Assembly: GCA_934293005.1 (NCBI GenBank)
Contig: CAKQYA010000018.1
Location: 1-56,333 of the forward strand
DNA: 56,333 nt
Source: an uncultured Bacteroidaceae bacterium
Lineage (GTDB): Bacteria > Bacteroidota > Bacteroidia > Bacteroidales > Bacteroidaceae
Direction of reading: 5' to 3'
Notes under the pieces: generated by a model
Database searches by the model: none
What the model was told of the DNA's origin: nothing
What the model saw: the letters and a program-made list of their open reading frames with translations, nothing else
Shown here: piece after piece, positions 7,712 to 17,019 of the stretch
Layout: the number at the start of each line of letters is the position of its first letter
Numbering within the stretch: position 1 is the stretch's first letter
Translations under genes and position numbers: made by a program

Positions 7712-9854
7712 AATCCAATTTAAGTTCGTTGATAATGCGTGCAGCCTTGCTGTAGTCACCTATAACGGAAAGCACGTAGCGTATATCCACTACGATACAA
7801 CGCTGAAGAGCTGTGTCAAACTTGATGTCGCCAGACATAGCCTCCCAGTTGCCATCAAAAGCAAGGCCGATGACGCGTCCCTTGCCATCAAAAACTCCTG
7901 AGCCCGAGTTGCCGCCAGTGATATCATTAGTGGTAAGGAAGCAAAGCGGAAGCTGTCCTGTAGCAGGATCCACATATTTTTTAGAGAACTTACCCTTCTT
8001 CATCCATTTGTATACAGACGGAATGAGCTTATAGTCATAGTTATCAGGTGCACTCTCATGCTTATTGATGAATGAGCTTGGAGTGGTAGTGAGTGCTGTG
8101 GCCTGTTCCTTCAGTCCTGTTGTGCCAGGAGCAAAGTCGATAGGTTTGCAGAGGCCGTAACTGAGACGCATGGTAAAGTTGGCGTCAGGATAATATTCCT
8201 TATCCTTATTCATCTCTCTCATGCCATCAGCCATGAGACGTTCATACCCATTCATCGACTTTCCATTTGAGATGCTTGTAAGATAAAGCATGAGCGCATC
8301 GTTGGCAAGAAGCATCATCGGGTCATTCTCTATTAGGGCCGCAGAACTGACATTTTTCAATTCGTCAGGACGAGCGAATATGGTCTTCTTATAGAGGTCA
8401 TCCACATAAAGGTCGTAGTTGCCGTTCCATGCAGAATCGACCTCATGCTGCAATGCACTCATTGCATAAGCATTATCAGGAACATGCTGTGCATAATATT
8501 TAAGCAATACCTTGAGCACACTCTTGTCTGTGTTGACATCGATGTCCTTATAAGTCTTTGCAACAGTTTCGCCAAAACCTTTGAAGTGAGCGCCCTTCAT
8601 TGCTAGAAGAGCATTCTTCACAGCGAATCCCATGATATCAGAACCGCTGTATATGCATTCCATCCATAGACTTGATGCATACAAGCGCTTAAATTCGCTT
8701 GCGTATCCATTCTTCAGAGAATCAAGGATGCCCACGTATTCTTTATGCGCCACTGTATCTTTCATAACCCAGTCGAGCAATTTCTTCTCGTCAGCCTGCT
8801 TGTCGGCAATTACATGCAGGTTCTCAAGTGCTTGGTTTTGTCCAAGGGAGAACTTCCAGTAGTTGGAACTTTGTGCATACTTCGACGCATACATTATACG
8901 CAATGCGTCAGAACTCTTCATGGCCTCATCGAGAACACCAAGCTTGGCTGTGCGCACTTGGTAGCGCACATCGTTGCCAGTGCGCATCGTGCTCTGCACT
9001 CCATAGCTTGAGAGATAACGGTCGGTAGAGCCTGGATAGCCGAGCGTCATAGCATATGAGCCCTCCTTGTATCCTTGTGTGCTCACTTTGGCATATTGCA
9101 TTGGGCGGTATGGCACATTGTCCTTGCTGTAAGCTGCAGGCTCGTTGTTTTTGCCTGCATAGATGCGGAACACGCTGAAGTCGCATGTCTGTCGAGGCCA
9201 CATCCAGTTGTCTGTATCACCGCCATACTTACCAAGGCACTGTGGCGGAGCATATACAAGACGCACGTCGTCATAACGCTGGTAGATAGAAAGAAAGAAC
9301 TTGCTGCCCTTGTAGAAAGGGTTTATCTCGCTCTGCAAGCCCTTTGCGCTGTAATTGATCATCTTGCAAAGTTCGTCGGCCGCCTTGTCAATAGCCATCA
9401 TAGCCTCATTGTCTGTCATGCCTTCCCTTACAAAGCCACTCAAATATTCTGTCACATCAACGGTCTTAAGATGAAAGAGCACATAGAGGTCCTCGTTGGG
9501 GAGTTCATCTTCCATCTTCTTTGCCACAAAGCCATACTTGAGGTAATCATGCTCAGTGGTAGAATGTGCCTGTATCGAACCAAAACCACAGTGGTGATTA
9601 GTGAACACCAAGCCTTGGTCAGACACAACCACACCAGAACAGAAACCTCCGAACTGCACAATGGCATTGTTGAGCGATGGATGCTCTGTGCTATAAAGCT
9701 CATCAGACGTGAGCTCTAGACCCAAACTATGCAAGATTGAGTCTGTTTTGTGAGAGATGTTGCCCATCACCCACATGCCTTCATCAGCTCTTGCTTGAGG
9801 GCCGAAGAAGAATGCGCTGATAACCATCAGCGATAAGATAATCTTTTTCTTCAT
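7710..9854 (-). CDS. S46-family dipeptidyl-peptidase (DPP7/DPP11 type)
   Basis: A 714-residue periplasmic or surface serine peptidase removing N-terminal dipeptides. A signal peptide is visible (residues 1-23, ending at ARADEG). The catalytic His lies in FTNHHCG (84-90). The nucleophile Ser650 lies in ITGGNSGSGVFD. Family literature on Porphyromonas enzymes places the key specificity residue 18 positions after the Ser: Gly in DPP7 (hydrophobic P1), Arg in DPP11 (Asp/Glu P1). Here that residue is Gly668, favouring DPP7-like preference, although the neighbouring NWEAMSGDI context may be closer to DPP11-type proteins, so specificity is uncertain. Full length. Monocistronic on the minus strand. 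Confidence 0.92.
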   Translation of the reverse strand: MKKKIILSLMVISAFFFGPQARADEGMWVMGNISHKTDSILHSLGLELTSDELYSTEHPSLNNAIVQFGGFCSGVVVSDQGLVFTNHHCGFGSIQAHSTTEHDYLKYGFVAKKMEDELPNEDLYVLFHLKTVDVTEYLSGFVREGMTDNEAMMAIDKAADELCKMINYSAKGLQSEINPFYKGSKFFLSIYQRYDDVRLVYAPPQCLGKYGGDTDNWMWPRQTCDFSVFRIYAGKNNEPAAYSKDNVPYRPMQYAKVSTQGYKEGSYAMTLGYPGSTDRYLSSYGVQSTMRTGNDVRYQVRTAKLGVLDEAMKSSDALRIMYASKYAQSSNYWKFSLGQNQALENLHVIADKQADEKKLLDWVMKDTVAHKEYVGILDSLKNGYASEFKRLYASSLWMECIYSGSDIMGFAVKNALLAMKGAHFKGFGETVAKTYKDIDVNTDKSVLKVLLKYYAQHVPDNAYAMSALQHEVDSAWNGNYDLYVDDLYKKTIFARPDELKNVSSAALIENDPMMLLANDALMLYLTSISNGKSMNGYERLMADGMREMNKDKEYYPDANFTMRLSYGLCKPIDFAPGTTGLKEQATALTTTPSSFINKHESAPDNYDYKLIPSVYKWMKKGKFSKKYVDPATGQLPLCFLTTNDITGGNSGSGVFDGKGRVIGLAFDGNWEAMSGDIKFDTALQRCIVVDIRYVLSVIGDYSKAARIINELKLD

Positions 9855-9878
9855 TATGATTAGTTTTGGAATGTTTTA

Positions 9879-11336
9879 TTATTCACACTGCTTACTCCTG
9901 AAATATTTGCCCACAATGGGCAATGAGCTCAGTTTCATGTCGCGGTGGAATATTTCAATCAGGAAAATAGTTATAAGACCTGTGTTGAGTGCCATTCTCG
10001 CCCATATTGGCCATGTTGAAGGCAGATTGACCATTGCTACATAAAGCACTGCCGCAAGCACCACATATCTCATTATGCCTTTGATATCATAGTCTATAGG
10101 GTTGAGTTTCTGCCCCACCAGATAACTGAAAAGCATTGCAACAGCATAGCCTGCGAATCCGCCCCATGCACAAGCCATGTAGCTGTAGCGAGGTATGAAA
10201 ATGACATTGACAGCCACAAGAACCGTACAGCCTGTGATGGAGAAGACAGCCCCCCAAATGGTCTTGTCAATAATTTTGTACCAGAATGACAAATTGAAAT
10301 AAATGCCCATCATTATCTCTGCTGCCATGACAATAGGCACTACGGCCAAGCCCTCACGATATTCTGGACCTATTAAACGCTTTAACACGTCCATATACCC
10401 CATTACACAAAGGAAAGCCACAAGAGTGAAAATGATGAAATATTTCATAGCATGAGCATAATATTCCTTGCTGTCCTTGTCTTTTGTCTTGGCAAAAACA
10501 ATTGGCTCATAGGCATAACGGAAGGCCTGTGTTATCATTGCCATAATCATGGCAACCTTGACACATGCGCCATAAACTCCAAGTTCGGCCTTAGCTGTGT
10601 CACTGTCGTTGACAAGCGGATAAATGATTTTATCAGCTGTCTGATTGAGAATGCCTGCAATGCCAAGCACGAGAATAGGCCATGAGTAGGAGAACATGCG
10701 CCGCATCAGCTGAACGTCAAATTTCCATTTTAGTTTGAAGAACTCTGGCATGAAAAAGAAAGTGATGGCTCCAGTGCACCATAGATTTATGAGGAATACA
10801 TAAAAGACCTCTGTCTTTCTGAGCACCACCATATAAATCACATTAAGTGCTATGTTGAACACTATAAAGAGCATCTTCAAAGCGGCAAACTTTAAAGGGC
10901 GCTTCTGATAACGCAGATAACAGAACGGAAGAGCCTGTATGGCATCAAGAGCCACAACAGCTGCCATCATCAAGAGATACTCATGATGCTCACTATAATT
11001 AAGGACGTCGCTTATAGGACCTATGAAACCAAACACAAGTGCCAAGAATATGGCAGTGAGTGCTGTCACGATGGCAAATGCCGTGGTGAACACGGTGTCG
11101 GCCTTTTCACCTTCTTTGTTGGCAAAGCGGAAGAAAGTGGTTTCCATGCCAAAAGTGAGGAAAACAAGAATCAATGCCGTATAGGCATAGATATTCACGC
11201 TCACGCCATAGTCGCCCGATGCTTTGGGCATGCAGTGGGTGTAGAGCGGCACAAGCAGATAATTAAGGAATCTGCCCACTATGGACGACAATCCATAGAT
11301 GGCTGTGTCTTTAGCCAATCCTTTAAGATTTGCCAC
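9879..11336 (-). CDS. Polysaccharide flippase, Wzx/MATE-like membrane protein
   Basis: A 485-residue polytopic membrane protein with roughly 12-14 hydrophobic segments. The opening (LKGLAKDTAIYGLSSIVGRFLNYLLVPLYT) is characteristic of the oligosaccharide flippase/PST family, which moves lipid-linked sugar units across the inner membrane for LPS or capsule assembly. Charged residues are spaced between helices, as in MOP-superfamily exporters. It is not inside a visible polysaccharide cluster; it lies 24 bases from the S46 peptidase start and about 90 bases after speA, so the exact glycan is unknown. Confidence 0.85.
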   Translation of the reverse strand: MANLKGLAKDTAIYGLSSIVGRFLNYLLVPLYTHCMPKASGDYGVSVNIYAYTALILVFLTFGMETTFFRFANKEGEKADTVFTTAFAIVTALTAIFLALVFGFIGPISDVLNYSEHHEYLLMMAAVVALDAIQALPFCYLRYQKRPLKFAALKMLFIVFNIALNVIYMVVLRKTEVFYVFLINLWCTGAITFFFMPEFFKLKWKFDVQLMRRMFSYSWPILVLGIAGILNQTADKIIYPLVNDSDTAKAELGVYGACVKVAMIMAMITQAFRYAYEPIVFAKTKDKDSKEYYAHAMKYFIIFTLVAFLCVMGYMDVLKRLIGPEYREGLAVVPIVMAAEIMMGIYFNLSFWYKIIDKTIWGAVFSITGCTVLVAVNVIFIPRYSYMACAWGGFAGYAVAMLFSYLVGQKLNPIDYDIKGIMRYVVLAAVLYVAMVNLPSTWPIWARMALNTGLITIFLIEIFHRDMKLSSLPIVGKYFRSKQCE

Positions 11337-11426
11337 TGTGTTGTATGCTTTAATATTTTTAATAAGTGTTATCTCATGCGCGGCCTGTGCGCAGAAGCCT
11401 TACGGCTTTCCGCACAGGCCACCCTA

Positions 11427-13322
11427 TTATTCCAAGTAGGTATAACCGTAAAGTCCTGAACGATAGGTGTCGAGAAACTCCTTGCCTTCATCAAGAGATA
11501 TTTTGCCGTCTTTGATGGCTTGTTTCACCCATATCTCCAAACCACGCACAAGTTTCTTTGGCTCATACTGCACGTAACTCAACACATCGGCCACAGTTTC
11601 ACCATCAATGATGTTATTGATGTGGTAACCATCCTTGTCGGTAGTGACATGCACTGCATTTGTATCGCCAAAGAGGTTGTGCATGTCACCAAGAATCTCT
11701 TGGTATGCTCCAACAAGGAACACGCCAATGTAATATGATCCTTTTTTCTTGTCAAGCTGATGAAGTGGTATGAAATTGTTAACACCCATTTCAGTGGCAA
11801 AGTTGGCGATCTTACCGTCAGAGTCGCATGTGATATCCTGGATAGTGGCATTGCGGTCGGGTTTCTCGTCCAATCTCTGAATAGGCATTATTGGGAATAT
11901 CTGGTCGATAGCCCAAGAGTCGGGAAGGGAATGGAAGAGGGAAAAATTGCAGAAATACTTGTCAGCCAAAAGTTTGTCAAGCATGCGGAATTCTTCAGGC
12001 ACATGTTTCATGCTGTGGGCATATGCGTTTATCTCTCTGGCTATGGCCCAATACATGCGCTCTATCTCTGCACGCGTGCGCAGATCTATCATGCCATGCG
12101 AGAAGAGGTCGAGAGCTTCCTCACGTATGTGCTGGGCATCATGCCAATTTTCCAATATATTGCGAAGATTGATGTTGCACCATATATCATAAAGGTCCTT
12201 AGCCAATTCGTGATCATCATCCCCAATCTCAAACTCATCTGGCATAGCTGGCACTTCTGTAGTTTCGAGCACCTCCATGATCAGGACTGAATGATGGGCA
12301 GCCAAAGATCGCCCACCCTCAGTGATGATGTTTGGATGCGGCACCTCATTGGCATTAGATGCGTCAACAAAAGTATAGACACAATTGTTAACATACTCCT
12401 GTATGGAATAGTTTACCGAACTCTCGCTGTTGCTTGACCTGCTGCCATCATAGTCAACACCAAGACCACCTCCGCAGTCGACAAATTCGACATTATAGCC
12501 CATCTTTCGCAACTGCACATAGAACATGCTCGCTTCGCGCAGTGCATTCTGTATGCGTCTAATCTTTGTGATTTGCGAGCCTATGTGGAAGTGTATGAGA
12601 CGGAGACAGTCTTTCATGTCGTTTTCTTCAATATACTGAAGGGCTGTGAGCAGTTCACCCGATGTGAGGCCAAACTTGCTTGCATCTCCACCACTCTCTT
12701 CCCATTTGCCTGAGCCCGAAGCCGCCAGCTTAATGCGAATGCCTATGTTTGGACGCACGCCTATCTTCTTGGCTATGCGTGTGATTATCACGAGTTCATT
12801 GAATTTCTCGACAACGATAAAGATGCGTTTACCCATCTTCTGTGCCAAGAGAGCAAGCTCGATATAGTCTTGGTCTTTATAGCCATTGCAAACTATGAGG
12901 GAATCGCTGTTCATGTTGACAGCTAACACAGCATGCAACTCTGGCTTAGAACCAGCCTCCAAACCAAGGTTAAACTTCTTGCCATGCTTGATTACCTCTT
13001 CAACCACGGGGCTTATCTGATTTACCTTAATTGGATAAATGATGAAGTTTTCAGCATTATAGCCATATTCTTCTGCAGCCTTGGAGAAGCATATAGATGT
13101 TTTCTCTATACGATTGTCTATGATGTCAGGGAAACGTACAAGCACAGGTGCCGACACGTCCCTCAAGGCGAGGTCGTCCATCACCTCTTTAAGGTCTACC
13201 TCCACTCCGTCTTTCTTTGGAGTCACGGCCACGTTGCCCTTGTCGTTGATATGGAAATAGTTAACACCCCAGCCTGTGATGCCGTACAGTTCGTTGGAGT
13301 CTTCAATGCGCCATTTTCTCAT
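11427..13322 (-). CDS. speA: Biosynthetic arginine decarboxylase
   Basis: A 631-residue PLP enzyme converting arginine to agmatine, the first step of polyamine synthesis. It is a fold-III (alanine-racemase-like) decarboxylase: the PLP lysine lies in IIYPIKVNQ (K99), with the glycine-rich phosphate loop FVDCGGGLGVDYDG (about 283-296) and the ITEGGRSLAAHHSVLIMEV segment. The C-terminal part (SLPDSWAIDQIFPIMPIQRL, MGVNNFIPLHQL) is diagnostic of SpeA rather than diaminopimelate decarboxylase. Length agrees with the family. Downstream polyamine genes (aguA/aguB) are not in the window. Confidence 0.94.
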   Translation of the reverse strand: MRKWRIEDSNELYGITGWGVNYFHINDKGNVAVTPKKDGVEVDLKEVMDDLALRDVSAPVLVRFPDIIDNRIEKTSICFSKAAEEYGYNAENFIIYPIKVNQISPVVEEVIKHGKKFNLGLEAGSKPELHAVLAVNMNSDSLIVCNGYKDQDYIELALLAQKMGKRIFIVVEKFNELVIITRIAKKIGVRPNIGIRIKLAASGSGKWEESGGDASKFGLTSGELLTALQYIEENDMKDCLRLIHFHIGSQITKIRRIQNALREASMFYVQLRKMGYNVEFVDCGGGLGVDYDGSRSSNSESSVNYSIQEYVNNCVYTFVDASNANEVPHPNIITEGGRSLAAHHSVLIMEVLETTEVPAMPDEFEIGDDDHELAKDLYDIWCNINLRNILENWHDAQHIREEALDLFSHGMIDLRTRAEIERMYWAIAREINAYAHSMKHVPEEFRMLDKLLADKYFCNFSLFHSLPDSWAIDQIFPIMPIQRLDEKPDRNATIQDITCDSDGKIANFATEMGVNNFIPLHQLDKKKGSYYIGVFLVGAYQEILGDMHNLFGDTNAVHVTTDKDGYHINNIIDGETVADVLSYVQYEPKKLVRGLEIWVKQAIKDGKISLDEGKEFLDTYRSGLYGYTYLE

Positions 13323-13365
13323 TTATTATTCTGTATAAAAGGATAAAAATTAAGGAGTTATATTC

Positions 13366-13890
13366 TCACTCAGCCTTAGCCATTATTTCTCTGACATAGC
13401 CAAGGATGTCTTCATTTGTGTTGATCACATCAAGATGTAGAGTATGTTTGGCCTTCTCATAAAAAGGACTTCGCTGTTGCAGCGCCTGTTTGATATAGTC
13501 GATGAGCTCGTCTGATGTCTTTCCCATGATGAGCGGACGTTGCGTCTTGCCCATCATAAGATGCGCTCTCAGCACTTCTGGAGCTGCCTTGAGATAAAAG
13601 GTGTCACCTTGCAAGTTGAGGTAGTCCATATTGTCAAAGAAGCACGGAGTGCCTCCACCGCAAGATATGACCACATTTTCAAACTCTGCCACTTCGTGAA
13701 GCATGCGCCGTTCAAGTTCGCGGAATCCTGCCTCGCCGCTCTCTTCAAAGATAGCGGGGATGGTCTTGCGGAATCGCTCCACTATATAGTCATCAAGATC
13801 ATAGAACGTGAGTCCCATCTCTCGTGCAAGCACACGGCCTAATGTGGTCTTTCCCGCCCCCATGAAGCCTATAAGGAATATTCTCTTCAT
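13366..13890 (-). CDS. aroK: Shikimate kinase
   Basis: A 174-residue NMP-kinase-fold enzyme phosphorylating shikimate in the chorismate pathway. Walker A is GFMGAGKT (residues 8-15); the shikimate-binding Asp is in FYDLDDYI; ISCGGGTP provides the GGGxx loop; TQRPL is the lid-region motif. Length is normal. It lies 43 bases upstream of speA on the same strand, so the two may be co-transcribed. The palindromic element 13902-14088 begins 12 bases upstream of the start codon, so any aroK promoter must lie within or beyond that element; TTACTTTG at 13934-13941 (minus) is the nearest -7-like sequence. Confidence 0.92.
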   Translation of the reverse strand: MKRIFLIGFMGAGKTTLGRVLAREMGLTFYDLDDYIVERFRKTIPAIFEESGEAGFRELERRMLHEVAEFENVVISCGGGTPCFFDNMDYLNLQGDTFYLKAAPEVLRAHLMMGKTQRPLIMGKTSDELIDYIKQALQQRSPFYEKAKHTLHLDVINTNEDILGYVREIMAKAE

Positions 13891-13901
13891 TTACCTGACA
13901 T

Positions 13902-14088
13902 ATAAGTAGGTGTTCAAAATCATTTTATAACATCAAAGTAAGCCGCTCTCATATTTGTCGCACTCTCTCAGTCATCTATTCCTTCTGTTTATCAGCCGCT
14001 ATGCCCGCATAGCTCCATCAAACAGAAGAAAAATATGCCTCAAGATAGAGTGCGTCAGATATAAAAATCATTATGAGCACCTACTTAT
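13902..14088. mobile_element. Palindromic MITE-like element (family A inverted ends)
   Basis: The ends are inverted repeats: left ATAAGTAGGTGTTCAAAATC... (13902-13929) and right, read in reverse complement, ATAAGTAGGTGCTCATAATG... (14060-14088), differing at three bases plus one indel. Inside, 13951-13969 pairs with 14044-14062 around CGCACTCT/AGAGTGCG, CTTCTGTTT (13982-13990) pairs with AAACAGAAG (14020-14028), and the tip is GCTATGC-CC-GCATAGC. The whole 187 bases therefore fold as one long imperfect hairpin. There is no coding capacity. Similar solo ends occur at three other intergenic sites. Mobility is inferred, not shown; an invertible segment is an alternative. Confidence 0.6.
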
Positions 14089-14108
14089 GCTATGTTTTTA
14101 TATCTGCG

Positions 14109-16463
14109 CTACTTTTCTGCTGCCGCTGACTTTTTGCCGCGTCGGGCATTTGACTTTGATGCCGCCTGCGGGTTGTTGACGATATCCATGCACTCAGCAT
14201 ATGTGAGATTGGTCGGTTCTTTCACAGTCTTCGGCAGTTTGTAGTTTGCCCCCTTATACTTGATATATGGTCCGAAACGGCCGTTCATGATTTCAAGTTC
14301 GGCATCTTCCTCAAATTTCTTGAGATGAGCAGCAGCCTCGCCCTTACGTTTTTCCTCAATGAGCCTTATAGCGTCGTCAAGTGTAAGTTCTAAAGGATTA
14401 GCATACTTAGGCACAGAGACATACTTTTTCATATGCTGCACGTATGGTCCGAAACGGCCGGCACCTACGGTGACAGCCTCACCTTCATACTCACCGAGTG
14501 CACGAGGCAGTTTAAATAGCTCAAGCGCTTCTTCAAGGGTTATTGTCTGTATGCTTTGACCCTTGTTGAGCTGAGCAAAACGCGGTTTGTCTTCTTCATT
14601 TGCCAATCCAATCTGCACCATTGGTCCGAAACGACCTATCTTCACACTCACAGGTTTGCCAGTGCCAGGTTCTGTGCCCAACACACGCTCGCCAACCTTA
14701 TGTTCGCTCTTTTCTTGTAATGTTGCCACTACCATTGGCTCAAGTTTGGCATAGAAGTCACGCATCATCTCCTGCCAGTTCTCACGCCCTTCGGCTATCT
14801 CATCAAATTCCTTTTCCACATTGGCAGTGAAATTATAGTCAATGATTTCTGGAAAAGAATGCACCAGGAAGTCGTTGACCACAGTGCCTATATCGGTAGG
14901 AAGCAATTTGTTCTTTTCGTTTCCAACAACCTCTGCCTTTGTAGTCTTGGTCATCTTATCATCGGCAAGACGTATTATGTGACACTCTTTCTCTTCTCCC
15001 TTCTTATCACCCTTCTCCACATATTCTCTTTGCTGGATTGTGGATATGGTAGGAGCATAAGTGGATGGACGGCCAATGCCAAGTTCCTCAAGCTTTTTCA
15101 CAAGACTTGCCTCAGTGTAGCGCAGGGGGTGCTGCGAATAGCGCTCAGTGGCCACAAGCTCCTTCATAGAGAGAGATTCACCTTTTTTCACTACTGGAAG
15201 AATCTCGCCTGAATCTTCTTGTTGGGCATCATCATCGCTCGATTCCTTATACACACGCAAGAAACCGTCGAAAGTGATTACCACACCGGTGGCAATGAAA
15301 GTATAGGCTGCTGTAGTGGCATTGGCATCGTCTTTCATGCTGATGGTTATGACAGTCTTCTCTGCTTCAGCATCTGCCATCTGACATGCGACAGTACGCT
15401 TCCATATCAAATCATAGAGACGCTTTTCCTGCGTCGTACCTTCAATCTCATGGTTTGACACGTATGTTGGACGTATAGCTTCGTGAGCTTCCTGAGCTCC
15501 TTTGGAACTTGTATGAAACTGGCGTGGCTTGGAATAATTTTCACCATGCATGGCCACTATCTCTTGCTGTGTGGTGTTGATACAAAGCGAAGACAGGTTT
15601 ACGGAGTCGGTACGCATGTAAGTGATGTAACCAGACTCATACAGATGCTGAGCCAGCATCATGGTCTGCGACACGGTATAGCCAAGCTTGCGAGCAGCTT
15701 CCTGCTGTAACGTTGATGTTGTGAACGGTGGAGCAGGAGTGCGCTTCACAGGCTTTTTTTCTATGTCAGATATATAAAAGTTTTTATTGCGGCATGCGTT
15801 CAGGAAGGCTTCGGCTTCCTTTTCGGTTTTGAAGCCATGCGCAAGGGCTGCTTTCACCTCCTGGCCATCAACGAGGAATAGGCCAACGACCTTGTATGAT
15901 GATTCGCTTGTGAAGTTTTCTATTTCCCTCTCTCTCTCGACAATGAGACGCACTGCAACACTCTGCACGCGTCCTGCCGAAAGGCTTGGTTTGAGTTTTT
16001 TCCATAGCACAGGCGATATTTTAAAGCCCACTATGCGGTCAAGCACACGACGAGCCTGCTGCGCATTGACCAGTCCCATATCGATTGTGCGCGGTGTTTC
16101 AATAGCTTTAAGTATGGCTGTTTTTGTAATCTCATGGAACACTATTCTCTTTGCCGCCTTGGGATCAAGCCCGAGCACCTGGCTGAGATGCCAGCTGATA
16201 GCTTCTCCCTCGCGGTCTTCATCGGATGCGAGCCAAACAGTTTCAGCTTTGTTTGCTTCTTTTTTCAGTTCTTTCACCACACCTTCCTTATCGGATGGTA
16301 TTTCATATTCAGGAGAGAAGTCGGTGAGATTGACGCTCATCTCCTTTTTCTTCAAGTCGCGTATATGGCCATACGACGACAACACTTTGTAATCCTTGCC
16401 GAGAAACTTCTCAAGGGTCTTTGCCTTAGCAGGTGACTCGACTATTACCAAATTCTTTTGCAT
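14109..16463 (-). CDS. topA: DNA topoisomerase I (type IA)
   Basis: A 784-residue enzyme relaxing negative supercoils through a transient 5'-phosphotyrosine. The Toprim domain begins NLVIVESPAKAKTLEKFLG (E9) and carries DEDREGEA (81-88). The active-site tyrosine is Y282 in SGYITYMRTDSVNL. Instead of four-cysteine zinc ribbons, the C-terminus has three repeats built around GRFGPMVQIG, GAGRFGPYVQ and NGRFGPYIKYKG, the Toprim C-terminal repeat type usual in Bacteroidetes, followed by a Lys/Ala-rich tail. It starts at ATG 16463. A -7-like TACCTTTG (16718-16725, minus) about 255 bases upstream is the best visible promoter piece, without a clear -33 partner. Confidence 0.95.
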   Translation of the reverse strand: MQKNLVIVESPAKAKTLEKFLGKDYKVLSSYGHIRDLKKKEMSVNLTDFSPEYEIPSDKEGVVKELKKEANKAETVWLASDEDREGEAISWHLSQVLGLDPKAAKRIVFHEITKTAILKAIETPRTIDMGLVNAQQARRVLDRIVGFKISPVLWKKLKPSLSAGRVQSVAVRLIVEREREIENFTSESSYKVVGLFLVDGQEVKAALAHGFKTEKEAEAFLNACRNKNFYISDIEKKPVKRTPAPPFTTSTLQQEAARKLGYTVSQTMMLAQHLYESGYITYMRTDSVNLSSLCINTTQQEIVAMHGENYSKPRQFHTSSKGAQEAHEAIRPTYVSNHEIEGTTQEKRLYDLIWKRTVACQMADAEAEKTVITISMKDDANATTAAYTFIATGVVITFDGFLRVYKESSDDDAQQEDSGEILPVVKKGESLSMKELVATERYSQHPLRYTEASLVKKLEELGIGRPSTYAPTISTIQQREYVEKGDKKGEEKECHIIRLADDKMTKTTKAEVVGNEKNKLLPTDIGTVVNDFLVHSFPEIIDYNFTANVEKEFDEIAEGRENWQEMMRDFYAKLEPMVVATLQEKSEHKVGERVLGTEPGTGKPVSVKIGRFGPMVQIGLANEEDKPRFAQLNKGQSIQTITLEEALELFKLPRALGEYEGEAVTVGAGRFGPYVQHMKKYVSVPKYANPLELTLDDAIRLIEEKRKGEAAAHLKKFEEDAELEIMNGRFGPYIKYKGANYKLPKTVKEPTNLTYAECMDIVNNPQAASKSNARRGKKSAAAEK

Positions 16464-17019
16464 ATATTGTTATTCTTAATTATTCGCACACATTTGCGCA
16501 TATCTCATCATTCTCATGACATGCTGTTTACTGGCTATGGCAAGAAACCGTTGCCACTTACAGCCAGGCCTTGACCTAATATTAAACAAGTACGGCATCC
16601 ACAACCATAGCCAATTGTTCCAAAGCCATCCTTAGGTATCGTGCATTGCATTGCATCGCATGCATACAGATGCAGCTATTTAATCTATGCAGGGTAGCAT
16701 ATTTGCAAATTCGGGTGCAAAGGTAAACATTTTTTTTTAGGCTTATATAATAATGTGTGTTTTTTTTAATTTAATCTCATCGGGGCACAATGCGCAAATA
16801 TAAAGAAAACAACCGTTGAAATCAACAAACCATTCCATTCCATGGTGACAAACGCCATGCAAGAGCGCACAAAGTAACAATATTTTAAATCTTTGTTACA
16901 AATAAACAAAGGGATAAAAGATTAAATTTATAATTTTGCACACGAATCATGATTGCCTTACATGGCATGATCGCTCCAATTATTCAAACAGAATATAAAC
17001 CTAACTCAATATCGCAACA
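16464..17019. other. Intergenic region between divergent topA and the xylan cluster
   Basis: It holds promoter pieces for both sides: TACCTTTG on the minus strand (16718-16725) and TAATTTTG on the plus strand (16931-16938), the latter about 80 bases before the symporter start. There are short GCATT reiterations near 16640-16660 and T/A-rich runs. No ORF, RNA gene or known operator was recognised. Confidence 0.5.

Noticed and set aside
16630..16680. Short GCATT/GCATC reiterations upstream of topA
   Set aside because: Too short and irregular to call a tandem repeat or operator.
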